A stretch of DNA of 25,820 nt. Origin: Peptococcaceae bacterium BRH_c23. GTDB taxonomy: Bacteria > Bacillota_B > Desulfitobacteriia > Desulfitobacteriales > Desulfitobacteriaceae. The notes under the pieces are model-generated. The model made no database searches, had not been told where the DNA came from, and saw only the letters and a list, made by a program, of their open reading frames with translations. Both the position numbers and the translations under genes were made by a program. Every line of letters starts with the position of its first letter. Within the stretch, counting starts at the first letter, position 1. The stretch spans positions 1 to 25,820 of the forward strand of contig LADV01000323.1 in assembly GCA_000961805.1 (NCBI GenBank), written 5' to 3'. Of this stretch, positions 1-7,496 are shown piece after piece.

Positions 1-306
1 AGTAAAACGAAACGAGGTAATAAAGCTTTAAAAGGTGTTTTATGCGAATGTGCATGGGCTGCATCTGTTACAAGAAATACACGATTATCAGCAACCTATT
101 GGCGTTTGGTAAAACGTTTAGGCAAAAACAAAGCCATAGTAGCTGTAGCTCACTTAATTCTTAGAATAGCCTATCAAATTTTACAAACTAAAACCCCATA
201 TCAAGAACTTGGTACACAGTTTATCGAAAATCAGGAGAAGAAGAAAGAACAACGTTTGATTAAGGCACTAGAATCAAAAGGATACCAAATAGTTAAAGCA
301 TCATAA
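1..306 (+). CDS. IS110-family transposase, C-terminal part (cut by window edge)
   Basis: Reading frame 1 is open from the first base to a TAA at 304-306, giving 101 residues with no visible start, so the gene begins outside the window. The residues RGNKALKGVLCECAWAAS near the beginning, followed by a helical stretch and PYQELG, and the ending LIKALESKGYQI, are typical of the C-terminal Transposase_20 half of IS110-family (DEDD/serine) recombinases. The catalytic N-terminal DEDD half is not in view, so activity cannot be judged. A TTG at 106 gives an apparent internal start, but the frame clearly continues upstream. The gene points toward the 3' end of cphA. The outer end of the element was not identified; IS110 elements usually lack terminal inverted repeats. 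Confidence 0.85.
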   Translation, partial: SKTKRGNKALKGVLCECAWAASVTRNTRLSATYWRLVKRLGKNKAIVAVAHLILRIAYQILQTKTPYQELGTQFIENQEKKKEQRLIKALESKGYQIVKAS

Positions 307-476
307 ACTCCGTTCGTAGCTATAACAGTGTTCTCGGGCATGTTATTGTCTTTTTAGGGGTAGGTGATTTGGAAACAAAGATTTAGAGGGTTTTGAGGGT
401 TTTAATGTTCACTGAAATAACAGTATGAAATGACAGCGCGTAGATTCATTTTCGTAAGAAAACTTGGCTTGTGCCC

Positions 477-537
477 GCGAAGACACTGTCTTCGCACGAA
501 TTAGCCTTCTCGCAGACACTGTCTTCGCACGTATTAG
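477..537. repeat. 19-bp palindrome within a 33-base-period direct repeat
   Basis: Positions 477-495 read GCGAAGACACTGTCTTCGC, a perfect inverted repeat of nine bases per arm around one central base. The 24 bases at 481-504 recur at 514-537 with one mismatch. The second copy keeps the core AGACACTGTCT but has lost part of the left arm. The arrangement could be a protein-binding site, a mobile-element end or a short repeat family. No neighbouring gene explains it. Confidence 0.7.
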
Positions 538-623
538 TCAATTCTGTCAGCCTTGGCGCACTCAGAAGCCTTAGTTGCTTTATACTTACCCGAAATTACA
601 CTTTTTGATGTATTAGAAATATA

Positions 624-646
624 GGGACGAAGATAATCCTCGCCCC
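624..646 (-). terminator. weak candidate terminator of the cphBA operon
   Basis: On the minus strand a nine-pair stem with two G-U pairs can form (GGGGCGAGG, five-base loop, CTTCGTCCC), about 40 bases past the cphA stop codon. Only a broken run of T follows (TATATTTCT), so efficiency is uncertain. Confidence 0.4.
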
Positions 647-688
647 TTTAATTCCTCAATTTTTAATTGATTGTAGCCATAGTACCTT

Positions 689-3346
689 TTAAAACTCACC
701 ACCAACAACCCATTCGCTTTCTAATGGAATATAGGATAATGATTTTTGCAATTCCATTCTGATACGAATTTCTTCTTCAATCGGCTCAAGGTACTCATAA
801 AACATCACGAAGACATCGCCTGGGATACAACTATCTAATCCCGTTCGAAAGGCTTCTGTTTCGGAAAGTACAATACTTATCTTTTGGGGATTCATACCAC
901 TTCGAATTGCCTCAGCATAAAGCAATTGGGCAATTTCACCGGGTTTACGCCCCCGCAGATCAGCATCCTCTCGAATAATTAAGCGTTGAAAACCTCTTGC
1001 GGCTACCCGACCCACTTCGCGGATTGTCTCATCTGGTCGATCTCCCGGAACCGTAATGCAGCCCACCAGTGATTTCCTTTTAAAATGCTCGAGTGTTTTG
1101 ATAACTTCTTGAATGCCTGCTGCATTATGTCCATAATCAATAAATACTTGGACACCTTGTAACTCGTAGAGATTTAAGCGTCCCCGATTGTGCTCAGCAT
1201 CAGAACAGAATTCCTGAAGAGAATTTCGAATAGCCACCGCACTCAATCCCAAAGCCCAGCCCGCAGCGATTGCAGCTAAAGCATTATGGATATTATGCTT
1301 GGCTTTCCCTTCCCAAGTCACGGGAATCTGTTTAACTGAACAGATTCTAAAGATTTGAGAGCCTTGGCAAAGTAAAATCGTGCCCCGTCGCATAAAAACA
1401 GCGGTCCCACCTTTGGCTAAATGCTTAATAATCTGTATATTTTCTTTTTCAGTACTGAAAAAGATTATTCTCCCTTTAGTCCTTCCTGCCATTTGTACGA
1501 CATGAGGATCATCTGCATTTAGGACCACGTAACTATGAGGCCTGACTGCCTCTGCAACCAAACTTTTTACATGAGCAATATCTTCGAGGGTCTCTATGCC
1601 ATACTGGCCCAAATGATCATTAGAAACATTGGTAATCACTGCTACATCTGCATATTCATAGCCTAAGCCAGCCCTTAGAATCCCGCCTCTAGCCGTTTCT
1701 AGAACCGCTACTTGTATATCTGGGTGTCTCAAAACAGACCTAGCGCTATCCGGTCCTGTCATGTCTCCTTGTGTCCACAGTTTCTTATTAATGTAAATCC
1801 CATCGGTTGAAGCCATGCCAACGACAAGTTGTTGATCTATCAGCATTTTATTTATCATGCGAGTTGTCGTTGTTTTTCCATTCGTTCCACTGATAGCAAC
1901 TATAGGGATTCGTCCATTTCCCGATGGCATCACTTTTTCGACAATTGCTCTGCCCACATCTCGTGCTTTGCCTACACTTGGAAAATGGTGCATACGAATC
2001 CCCGGCGCGGCATTCACTTCAATAATATGCCCGCCCCTTTCACGATAGGACGCCTCAATATCTTCAATGACTAAGTCAATACCTATAACGTCTAAACCAA
2101 TCAGTTTCGAGGCATAGACTGCCAAATCAATATTATCTAAATGGACGAGATCCGTCACGTCCTCAGCAGTTCCACCTGTACTTATATTTGCACTGTCCCG
2201 TAAATAAACCACTTCACCTGGCTCTGGAACAGAGGATATCGTTAAGTTCTTTTGAGTGAGTGTTAAGAGGACTACCGAGTCAACCTTAATTTTAGTTAAG
2301 GCTTTCTCATGATCATCTCCACGCAGAGGATCTGCATTAGTTTGGTCTACTAATTCCGCAATCGTGGATATGCCATTCCCTATCACATGGGCCGGGATCC
2401 GTTTTGCAGCAGCAATCAATCGATCTCCCACCACAACCAAACGATAATGTTGCCCCTCTATATATTCTTCAATAACGACCCAATCCCCATAAGTTTGAGC
2501 GACCTTAAACGCAGCTCTTACTTCCGCCGTGCACGTGATATGGAGTGTAACCCCTTTACCCTGGTTCCCATTCAGGGGCTTGATTACAACGGACGTTTCC
2601 ATTTCGAGGAACGCCTGAACAGCTTCCTCTTCCGTCCTGACAATATGCCCAAAGGGCACTGGTACCCCGCCCTCGTGCAGTATCCTTTTGGTCATTTCCT
2701 TATCACAGGCAATATCCACAGCAATGCATGATGTCTTGTCTGTAATCGTTGCTTGAATACGGCGTTGATTACGTCCATACCCCAACTGTAACAGACTTCC
2801 CTCGTTGAGACGATGGACTGGAATCTCCCGCTCCTTACATGCGTCAACAATGACTTGCGTTGAAACTCCTAATTCATAGGCAGCCGTCACTTTCTTAATT
2901 TGCTCTACCGCGTGTGCTACATCAAAGGAATCTTGATCTAGAAGCTTCTTAACCAGGGTAAAACCCTGCTTAAACCCTTCTATAGCACCCTCTTTAGCTT
3001 CGTAGTTGAAGATAATTTCATACCATCCCGGTTTTTCCAAAATCGCCATAGTCTTACCGTATTTAATAGTTTGACCTGCTAACGTCAAAAGTTCTATAGT
3101 CACATGTTCTATGACATGCCCAATAAGAGTCCCCTCTTCTAGGCGTTCTAGGAAACCACCCACTTTACCTCGCGCACAATGGTGCTCTGCCAATGAGGGT
3201 AGAGTCTCCACGAGCCGAAAACGAAAGTTCCCCAGTTCATCACTAAATCGCTCAGTCCATTCTTGGAGATCCACAATCGCTCGAATAATTGGGCGATGGC
3301 TATATACATTGACCCCCTCGATCGCTTGGACTTCTCTAATCTCCAT
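689..3346 (-). CDS. cphA: cyanophycin synthetase
   Basis: The 885-residue product has the three-part layout of CphA, which builds multi-L-arginyl-poly-L-aspartate by ATP-dependent addition of Asp to the backbone and Arg to side chains. An N-terminal region (about 1-210) carries GHVIEHVTIEL near residue 76. An ATP-grasp domain (about 215-475) shows VVIKPLNGNQGKGV and IIEVNAAPGIRMH. A Mur-ligase-like domain follows, with the P-loop SGTNGKTTTT at 486-495, then NRGRLN near 720 and DYGHN near 737. Length is normal for the family (about 870-900). The ATG at 3346 is preceded by AAGGGGG at a slightly long distance. It lies 92 bases downstream of cphB on the same strand, so the two are probably one operon. 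Cytoplasmic; the polymer would serve as a nitrogen, carbon and energy store. Confidence 0.95.
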   Translation of the reverse strand: MEIREVQAIEGVNVYSHRPIIRAIVDLQEWTERFSDELGNFRFRLVETLPSLAEHHCARGKVGGFLERLEEGTLIGHVIEHVTIELLTLAGQTIKYGKTMAILEKPGWYEIIFNYEAKEGAIEGFKQGFTLVKKLLDQDSFDVAHAVEQIKKVTAAYELGVSTQVIVDACKEREIPVHRLNEGSLLQLGYGRNQRRIQATITDKTSCIAVDIACDKEMTKRILHEGGVPVPFGHIVRTEEEAVQAFLEMETSVVIKPLNGNQGKGVTLHITCTAEVRAAFKVAQTYGDWVVIEEYIEGQHYRLVVVGDRLIAAAKRIPAHVIGNGISTIAELVDQTNADPLRGDDHEKALTKIKVDSVVLLTLTQKNLTISSVPEPGEVVYLRDSANISTGGTAEDVTDLVHLDNIDLAVYASKLIGLDVIGIDLVIEDIEASYRERGGHIIEVNAAPGIRMHHFPSVGKARDVGRAIVEKVMPSGNGRIPIVAISGTNGKTTTTRMINKMLIDQQLVVGMASTDGIYINKKLWTQGDMTGPDSARSVLRHPDIQVAVLETARGGILRAGLGYEYADVAVITNVSNDHLGQYGIETLEDIAHVKSLVAEAVRPHSYVVLNADDPHVVQMAGRTKGRIIFFSTEKENIQIIKHLAKGGTAVFMRRGTILLCQGSQIFRICSVKQIPVTWEGKAKHNIHNALAAIAAGWALGLSAVAIRNSLQEFCSDAEHNRGRLNLYELQGVQVFIDYGHNAAGIQEVIKTLEHFKRKSLVGCITVPGDRPDETIREVGRVAARGFQRLIIREDADLRGRKPGEIAQLLYAEAIRSGMNPQKISIVLSETEAFRTGLDSCIPGDVFVMFYEYLEPIEEEIRIRMELQKSLSYIPLESEWVVGGEF

Positions 3347-3438
3347 TTTGTTGTTGTTCCCCCTTAAGATGCATGGATATTTTCCCCATTAGTTTAAACC
3401 TTTTTTACAATAGGTATTCCTCAAATATCATCCGTAGG

Positions 3439-4239
3439 CTAAAGTAAAGAAACCCTGCGTTTTAGATCAAAACTGTAGCCATCGGAAAGTACATGCAAAA
3501 TTATCGGGCTCAACACTAAAGGTTGACCTGGAGTGGTTTCTGAAACGTTCGTTGTAGTAGAGGGAGACGCATCTACCACAGTGACCGTATTGCTGCCAAT
3601 TACCAAAACGCGCGCGTCAGACTGCACTAAGATAGCGGTGTCTTCATCAATTCCCACACCAAGAACATAGGGGTTTTGAGAAATTGCCGATAAAAGTCTG
3701 CCTATTCGACCACGCTGAGCAAAATGCTGGTCAATCACCACAGAACGCAAAAGGCCCAATCCCGGAGCCATTGACAAATTACTTTTCTTTGCCGTTCCCG
3801 CTTCCCCTCCAACAATCATCGTATCAGACATAACGGAGGCCCCTGCACTCGTGCCAGCAATAATAATCCCCTTTTCGTACAACTGTTGCAGCATATGGCC
3901 GAGCAATGTCCCTCCCAACAAACCCGTAATCCGTAATTGATCCCCCCCTGTGAAAAAGATCCCCGTTGAATTTTCAAAGTCTTTGCCAATCCCTATTCTA
4001 TTCGCCTGAATGCGGTCTGAAACGTCCAGAACCTGTACTTCTTGAGCCCCAAGACTAAGAAATAGGGCGTGATACTCTTCTCCTACTTGAAGCGGGTATT
4101 CTGTGGCAGCCGTTAAAACCGTAATCCGGCTTTCTCTACCACCAGATTCTTGAACAAAACGTTTTAGGATCTTGCACTCTCCCTTTTTATCTTCCGCTCC
4201 GCCAATAATTAAAAGCTTTCCTTCTACATGTTCCGTCAA
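3439..4239 (-). CDS. cphB: cyanophycinase
   Basis: The 266-residue product is a peptidase S51-type serine exopeptidase that releases beta-Asp-Arg dipeptides from cyanophycin. Seen are FTGGDQLRI at 96-104, the nucleophile elbow GTSAGAS at 129-135 (Ser131), DQHFAQRGR at 170-178 and GVGIDEDTA at 194-202, all in the order expected for CphB. The start is a TTG at 4239, because GGAGGG lies at a good distance upstream and no better codon follows. It is the first gene of a probable cphB-cphA operon, divergent from the L,D-transpeptidase gene. No signal peptide is seen, in keeping with an intracellular role. Having synthetase and degradase together implies the polymer is made and remobilised by the cell itself. 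Confidence 0.93.
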   Translation of the reverse strand: MTEHVEGKLLIIGGAEDKKGECKILKRFVQESGGRESRITVLTAATEYPLQVGEEYHALFLSLGAQEVQVLDVSDRIQANRIGIGKDFENSTGIFFTGGDQLRITGLLGGTLLGHMLQQLYEKGIIIAGTSAGASVMSDTMIVGGEAGTAKKSNLSMAPGLGLLRSVVIDQHFAQRGRIGRLLSAISQNPYVLGVGIDEDTAILVQSDARVLVIGSNTVTVVDASPSTTTNVSETTPGQPLVLSPIILHVLSDGYSFDLKRRVSLL

Positions 4240-4300
4240 AGCTGATCCCTCCTTGTCCGCTATATTCTCTACCTAAAGAGGGTTTAATTATGCAAGAACA

Positions 4301-4315
4301 TTCAGAAATTCTGAA
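4301..4315. promoter_or_regulatory. palindrome between divergent cphB and L,D-transpeptidase genes
   Basis: TTCAGAAATTCTGAA is a perfect inverted repeat (seven-base arms, one central base) placed between the two divergent starts at 4239 and 4362. Its position suits an operator for one or both genes, but no regulator family was matched and I could not assign promoter hexamers with confidence. Confidence 0.35.
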
Positions 4316-4361
4316 CATAGCATGAGATAGATCTTATTCCTTAGAGTTAGGAGGCTTCTCT

Positions 4362-4700
4362 ATGCTCAATTACAGAATTGTCGTTTACCCCGCCCGTCGA
4401 CTGCTAGAGCTTTATGACGGGACTCAGCGAATTGGTTATTATCCCATCGCAGTAGGCAAAAGATCAACCCCCACCCCCCCAGGGCAATACACCATTGCCA
4501 CGAAAGTAGTTAATCCTGGCGGAGCCTTTGGCAGTCGTTGGCTGGGTCTCTCAATTCCGTTTTACGGAATTCACGGTACTAATAACCCCTCAAGCATTGG
4601 TCAGGCCGTATCAAAAGGCTGTATCCGCATGCATAACCACGACGTCGAAAACCTATTCCGACTGGTCGAAATCGGCACCCCTGTGACTATTGATCCTTAA
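4362..4700 (+). CDS. minimal L,D-transpeptidase (YkuD domain), no signal peptide
   Basis: The 112-residue protein is little more than one YkuD catalytic domain. It shows GKRSTPTPPGQYTI near 32-45, the catalytic histidine in GIHGTNN (His71), and SKGCIRMHN with the nucleophile Cys87 and Arg89, the core of the L,D-transpeptidase motif. Such enzymes make 3-3 peptidoglycan cross-links or attach proteins to the wall. There is no signal peptide, LysM or membrane segment, which is odd for a wall enzyme. It may be exported another way, act inside the mother cell around the forespore, or have another substrate. The ATG at 4362 follows AGGAGG closely, so the short length is not a start error. It is divergent from cphB and convergent with yabG. 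Confidence 0.88.
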   Translation: MLNYRIVVYPARRLLELYDGTQRIGYYPIAVGKRSTPTPPGQYTIATKVVNPGGAFGSRWLGLSIPFYGIHGTNNPSSIGQAVSKGCIRMHNHDVENLFRLVEIGTPVTIDP

Positions 4701-4710
4701 TAGCCCTCTG

Positions 4711-4766
4711 TGTTGGGGGGACGGTCCTTTTAACACGCATGTGTTAAAAGGACCGTCCCCCCAACA
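4711..4766. repeat. REP-like 26-bp perfect inverted repeat, possible two-way terminator
   Basis: Arms 4711-4736 and 4741-4766 are perfect reverse complements around the four-base loop GCAT. The core GGGGGGACGGTCCTTTTAAC resembles the GGGGACGGT(T/C)CTTTT repeats scattered through many bacterial genomes and linked in some to REP-associated Y1 transposases (from memory). It lies between convergent genes, so the strong hairpin may also stop transcription from both sides. A short direct echo of the right end, CCCCCAACATT, follows at about 4771-4781. Confidence 0.8.
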
Positions 4767-4808
4767 TTTTCCCCCAACATTCAAAAACCAATTTTTCCCT
4801 TGATGGTT

Positions 4809-5645
4809 TTAATAAGGACTTCTAGGATACCCCCGTCGCATTTGCCCCCTAGTCTCTACCCCTCCGACTCCATCCGTCCCCGTAATCGTATGCGTCAAAA
4901 TATCCTTCACTGAAACAATTTGATCTGTTGGGGTAAAAGCAATTCGCTCCACGATGAACACTGGATCAAATGCATGGATGAGCATGCGTTTAGGTGATGA
5001 AGCAAAATTAGCTCCTGCTGAAAGAATCGCTTCATAGTTAGATTGGCAAGCCCCTGCAAAAATTACTAATGCATCACGGTTATGCTGAAAACGTCTTGCT
5101 TCCAATACAGATTCCACAAAATAGCGTGAACTCCGATAACTATCATTACTGTGAAAATCCTTTTTTCCATAGATGAAGCCGTCGTGACCGGTCAATACTA
5201 AGATATCGGCTGGGTTTTCTTGTAAGATTTTGCGAATGACTCTCGGTTGTTCAATCTCTGATTTACAAATTCCCTTAGCATCAATTCCCATTTGCCGATA
5301 CATTTTAATGCATTGGTTTAAATAATCTTGGTCCCCGTCAAGCTGTATCACTCGTCCTGGCACCTCAAAAAATTCTCTTTTATCATCCAAATCCACCTTT
5401 CGTTGACTGGTTAGTTTGTGTAACTTTTGATAAATCAGCTTACTATCTTCACGCTCGTAGTTCGCGACTTCACTTGGACTCTTTGCGACAAGGTCTGAGA
5501 TTGGAGCATCCGCGAGTAGTCGTAAATTAATCCCTTTAAGAATCGCCGATCCTTCCCCTTTTAAATTTACCTTCAACTGATCAATGTGAAAGTAAATATC
5601 CTGTCGATGTGAGAGTCGAGCAACAATATCTCCAACCTGAAACAT
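4809..5645 (-). CDS. yabG: sporulation-specific cysteine protease YabG
   Basis: The 278-residue protein matches YabG in length and motifs: an SH3-like start (MFQVGDIVAR), TGHDGF with His153, and FAGACQSNYEA with Cys200, the residues that match the proposed His-Cys catalytic pair. A strongly conserved stretch ASSPKRMLIHAFDPVFI follows near 215-231, and the C-terminus is Gly- and Arg-rich. In B. subtilis YabG is made in the mother cell under sigma-K and processes spore coat proteins. In C. difficile it is reported to process germination proteins. AAAGGAGG stands before the ATG at 5645. In B. subtilis yabG follows ksgA directly; here two extra genes lie between. The usual downstream neighbour veg is not seen. 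Confidence 0.93.
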   Translation of the reverse strand: MFQVGDIVARLSHRQDIYFHIDQLKVNLKGEGSAILKGINLRLLADAPISDLVAKSPSEVANYEREDSKLIYQKLHKLTSQRKVDLDDKREFFEVPGRVIQLDGDQDYLNQCIKMYRQMGIDAKGICKSEIEQPRVIRKILQENPADILVLTGHDGFIYGKKDFHSNDSYRSSRYFVESVLEARRFQHNRDALVIFAGACQSNYEAILSAGANFASSPKRMLIHAFDPVFIVERIAFTPTDQIVSVKDILTHTITGTDGVGGVETRGQMRRGYPRSPY

Positions 5646-5670
5646 AGCTAGACCTCCTTTTACATGGTTT

Positions 5671-5698
5671 GAAGTTCGTTGTTCGTGGTTCGAATATC
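5671..5698. repeat. TTCG-rich repeat, plus orientation
   Basis: The stretch carries three GTTCG units (GAAGTTCGTTGTTCG then GTGGTTCGAATATC). A related copy in the opposite orientation lies at 7346-7377, so the pair brackets the glycosyltransferase and membrane-protein genes. The copies share the order AGTTCG, GTTCG and GGTTCGAA with differing spacers. Confidence 0.5.
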
Positions 5699-5762
5699 AA
5701 AATAAAATACAGCTGGTGAATCTTTTTCCATAATTCGAATAGCGAATATCGACCTTCAAATA

Positions 5763-5808
5763 TGCTATATACTATGTCGAATATAGCCAAACGGCATATA
5801 GTATAGCA
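5763..5808. promoter_or_regulatory. imperfect palindrome in the yabG / glycosyltransferase divergent region
   Basis: The arms are TGCTATATACTATG (5763-5776) and CATATAGTATAGCA (5795-5808), complementary apart from one displaced TA step. Each arm reads outward as CATAnnnTA (CATATAGTA at 5795-5803 on plus; CATAGTATA at 5768-5776 on minus), which resembles the -10 of sigma-K and, loosely, sigma-E promoters. yabG is a sigma-K gene in B. subtilis. I could not find convincing -35 elements at the right distance, so promoter function is only a suggestion. Confidence 0.35.
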
Positions 5809-5829
5809 AGTTAAGATAAAGGGGGTCCA

Positions 5830-6705
5830 ATGATGTTCGGAGTGATTATTCCAGCCAAAAACGAGGAAAAGAGCATCTTGGCAGTCTTAACCACTGTATT
5901 GCGTCTTCCTATAAGCTATATAATCCTTGTCCTTAATGGCTGTACGGATCGGACGTTAGAGCTTGCTCGCTCAATACCAGATACTCGGATTCATATTCTA
6001 TATTTTTCAGAACCCTTAGGTATTGATATTCCGAGAGCAGTCGGAGCGCTTTATGCACGTCATTTAGGAGTTACGGGAGCACTGTTTGTCGATGGGGATA
6101 TGTCCGGAGATATCTATCACAATCTTGTCCAACTCCTTACTTCCATTGAATCAGGAGTCGATGTTGCTTTAACAAATTGTTATCCTTACATTCCACATCG
6201 GCAAAAACTCGCTAATCTCGTCCTTAAATTCCGTTCGAAGCTCAATCGTGAATTAGATCTTTTTAAGACCCTAGGTCTTGCAACGCCCACACACGGGCCT
6301 CATGCCCTTTCTAAACACGCCTTAGATACCCTTCCTATCAAGGCTATTGCAATACCCCCGCTCACCCTGTATTGGGCAAAGGAGATCGGTTTTTCGATTA
6401 AAGTGGCCACCTCAATTCCTCACGAAGCCCTCCACTCTCCTAGAAAGCATCGACGTCATGCTCGACTGATTGCCGAAACTATCATCGGAGATTGCCTTAT
6501 GGGCATAGCGCTAAGCCAAGCTATCCCTATGACTCGATCATTAGGAAAACACAACTTATTGGGCTACCATCCTGAACGGCGTTTTGATCTTCTTAGAGAT
6601 TGGCAAGAGTCTCTAAAATCTCAGAGCTTGTTTTACGAGCAACATGTCATCATCCCCGGAACCTCTAATTGCGCAAGTCGAGAAATAGTTAATTCCTCAG
6701 TTTAG
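5830..6705 (+). CDS. family 2 glycosyltransferase
   Basis: The 291-residue protein opens with VIIPAKNEEKSI (residues 5-16), the nucleotide-sugar-binding start of GT-A fold family 2 enzymes. It then has LVLNGCTDRT near 33-42 and an acidic metal-binding site VDGDMSGD at 87-94. No membrane segment is evident, so it is probably cytoplasmic; the sugar and acceptor are unknown. GGGGG precedes an ATGATG pair at 5830. Its 3' end overlaps the convergent membrane-protein gene by 17 bases. It lies within the block that separates yabG from rsmA, is divergent from yabG and shares a palindromic intergenic region with it, so a sporulation role such as spore surface glycosylation is possible but unproven. 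Confidence 0.8.
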   Translation: MMFGVIIPAKNEEKSILAVLTTVLRLPISYIILVLNGCTDRTLELARSIPDTRIHILYFSEPLGIDIPRAVGALYARHLGVTGALFVDGDMSGDIYHNLVQLLTSIESGVDVALTNCYPYIPHRQKLANLVLKFRSKLNRELDLFKTLGLATPTHGPHALSKHALDTLPIKAIAIPPLTLYWAKEIGFSIKVATSIPHEALHSPRKHRRHARLIAETIIGDCLMGIALSQAIPMTRSLGKHNLLGYHPERRFDLLRDWQESLKSQSLFYEQHVIIPGTSNCASREIVNSSV

Positions 6706-7279
6706 GATTGATTTTTTGCTTTTGAAAGTACCCTAAAATAGTTTCCTTTTCATCCACCCGCACATGGACAATCGGTTGCAATTGACCCTCTTTGACTCCG
6801 GTCCATTTCATATAAATCGTTTGACTATAGGCTTTATTTAAAATGGGGTCTGAGTACTGTAGATCTATGACGATAAAGTGCGCCTTGATTTCAAGCTGTT
6901 TAGGGTAAATCTCTTCGCTGGGGATCGTGACAATTAAGCTCGATGAAGTTTCTTTGGGGATGTCGTTAACAATCGAGGATTCATCTTCGTAAATCGGTTT
7001 ATCGTCCAATCGCTCATCAAAGATAACTGTCTTACTCGAAAGATTGACCGCGGGGTGTATTCCCACATTATTGAATCTCAACTCAAAGCTTAATTCATTA
7101 CCTAAGTCAATTTTAGGGGATTCTTTTAAAATGAAATAGGGCCGTGCGGTCTCTTGCTGTACCTTCCAAGCGGACATTGTCAAATAGACAGTAATCAACG
7201 CCGTAAGCGCAAGCACGGTCGTTGCCATCGTCGCAATAACACTTGACCATTTAAGATAACCATTCTTTGCTTTTCCCAA
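6689..7279 (-). CDS. unrecognised membrane-anchored protein
   Basis: This 196-residue protein is not recognised. A positively charged start (MGKAKNGYLK) is followed by one hydrophobic segment at about 12-36 and then a soluble, beta-rich part containing ELRFNNVGIHPAVNL, which suggests an immunoglobulin-like fold outside the membrane. No catalytic motif is seen. The start is a TTG at 7279 with GGAGG ten bases upstream. It converges on the glycosyltransferase gene with a 17-base overlap, and the pair is bracketed by inverted TTCG repeats. The ribosome site and ordinary codon pattern support a real gene, but function is unknown. Confidence 0.7.
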   Translation of the reverse strand: MGKAKNGYLKWSSVIATMATTVLALTALITVYLTMSAWKVQQETARPYFILKESPKIDLGNELSFELRFNNVGIHPAVNLSSKTVIFDERLDDKPIYEDESSIVNDIPKETSSSLIVTIPSEEIYPKQLEIKAHFIVIDLQYSDPILNKAYSQTIYMKWTGVKEGQLQPIVHVRVDEKETILGYFQKQKINPKLRN

Positions 7280-7345
7280 CCCCAGTCAACCTCCATCATC
7301 TGCAACATTATCTAAAACGAGAACTTCTAGGATAATCATAGACTC

Positions 7346-7377
7346 GATTTCGAACCTCGAACTTAGAGCTTCGAACT
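7346..7377. repeat. TTCG-rich repeat, minus orientation
   Basis: Read on the minus strand this is AGTTCGAAGCTC, then TAAGTTCGAGGTTCGAAATC, which resembles the plus-strand repeat at 5671-5698. It lies upstream of the membrane-protein gene, in the 263-base gap before rsmA. I found no gene in that gap. Confidence 0.5.
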
Positions 7378-7496
7378 GTGTTTATCGAGCAACCTTATAG
7401 TTTGGAAATTACACGGCTTTTATGCCCTTAAAAATCAAGAAAATTTTTTAGCATACTTGATTACCCTTTTAGATCGTTAACCTTCGTCACAAAAAG

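Larger units (their letters stand above)
307..688. other. 382-base gene-free stretch between transposase and cphA
   Basis: I find no credible reading frame with a ribosome site here. The stretch holds a perfect 19-base palindrome inside a 24-base direct repeat (listed separately) and a weak hairpin that could end cphA transcription. Its left part presumably contains the right end of the IS110 element, but I see no terminal repeat marking it. IS110 relatives encode a structured bridge RNA in a non-coding end. In the IS1111 subgroup that RNA lies downstream of the transposase gene, so part of this stretch might be such an RNA, but the subgroup could not be decided from the fragment. Confidence 0.4.

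Noticed and set aside
2387..2731. Plus-strand 114-codon open frame inside cphA
   Set aside because: It lies wholly antisense to the conserved ATP-grasp part of cphA, has no ribosome site and its translation looks like a shadow.
5581..5790. Minus-strand 69-codon frame upstream of and overlapping yabG
   Set aside because: It runs across the palindromic control region and the yabG start in a different frame, with no ribosome site of its own.
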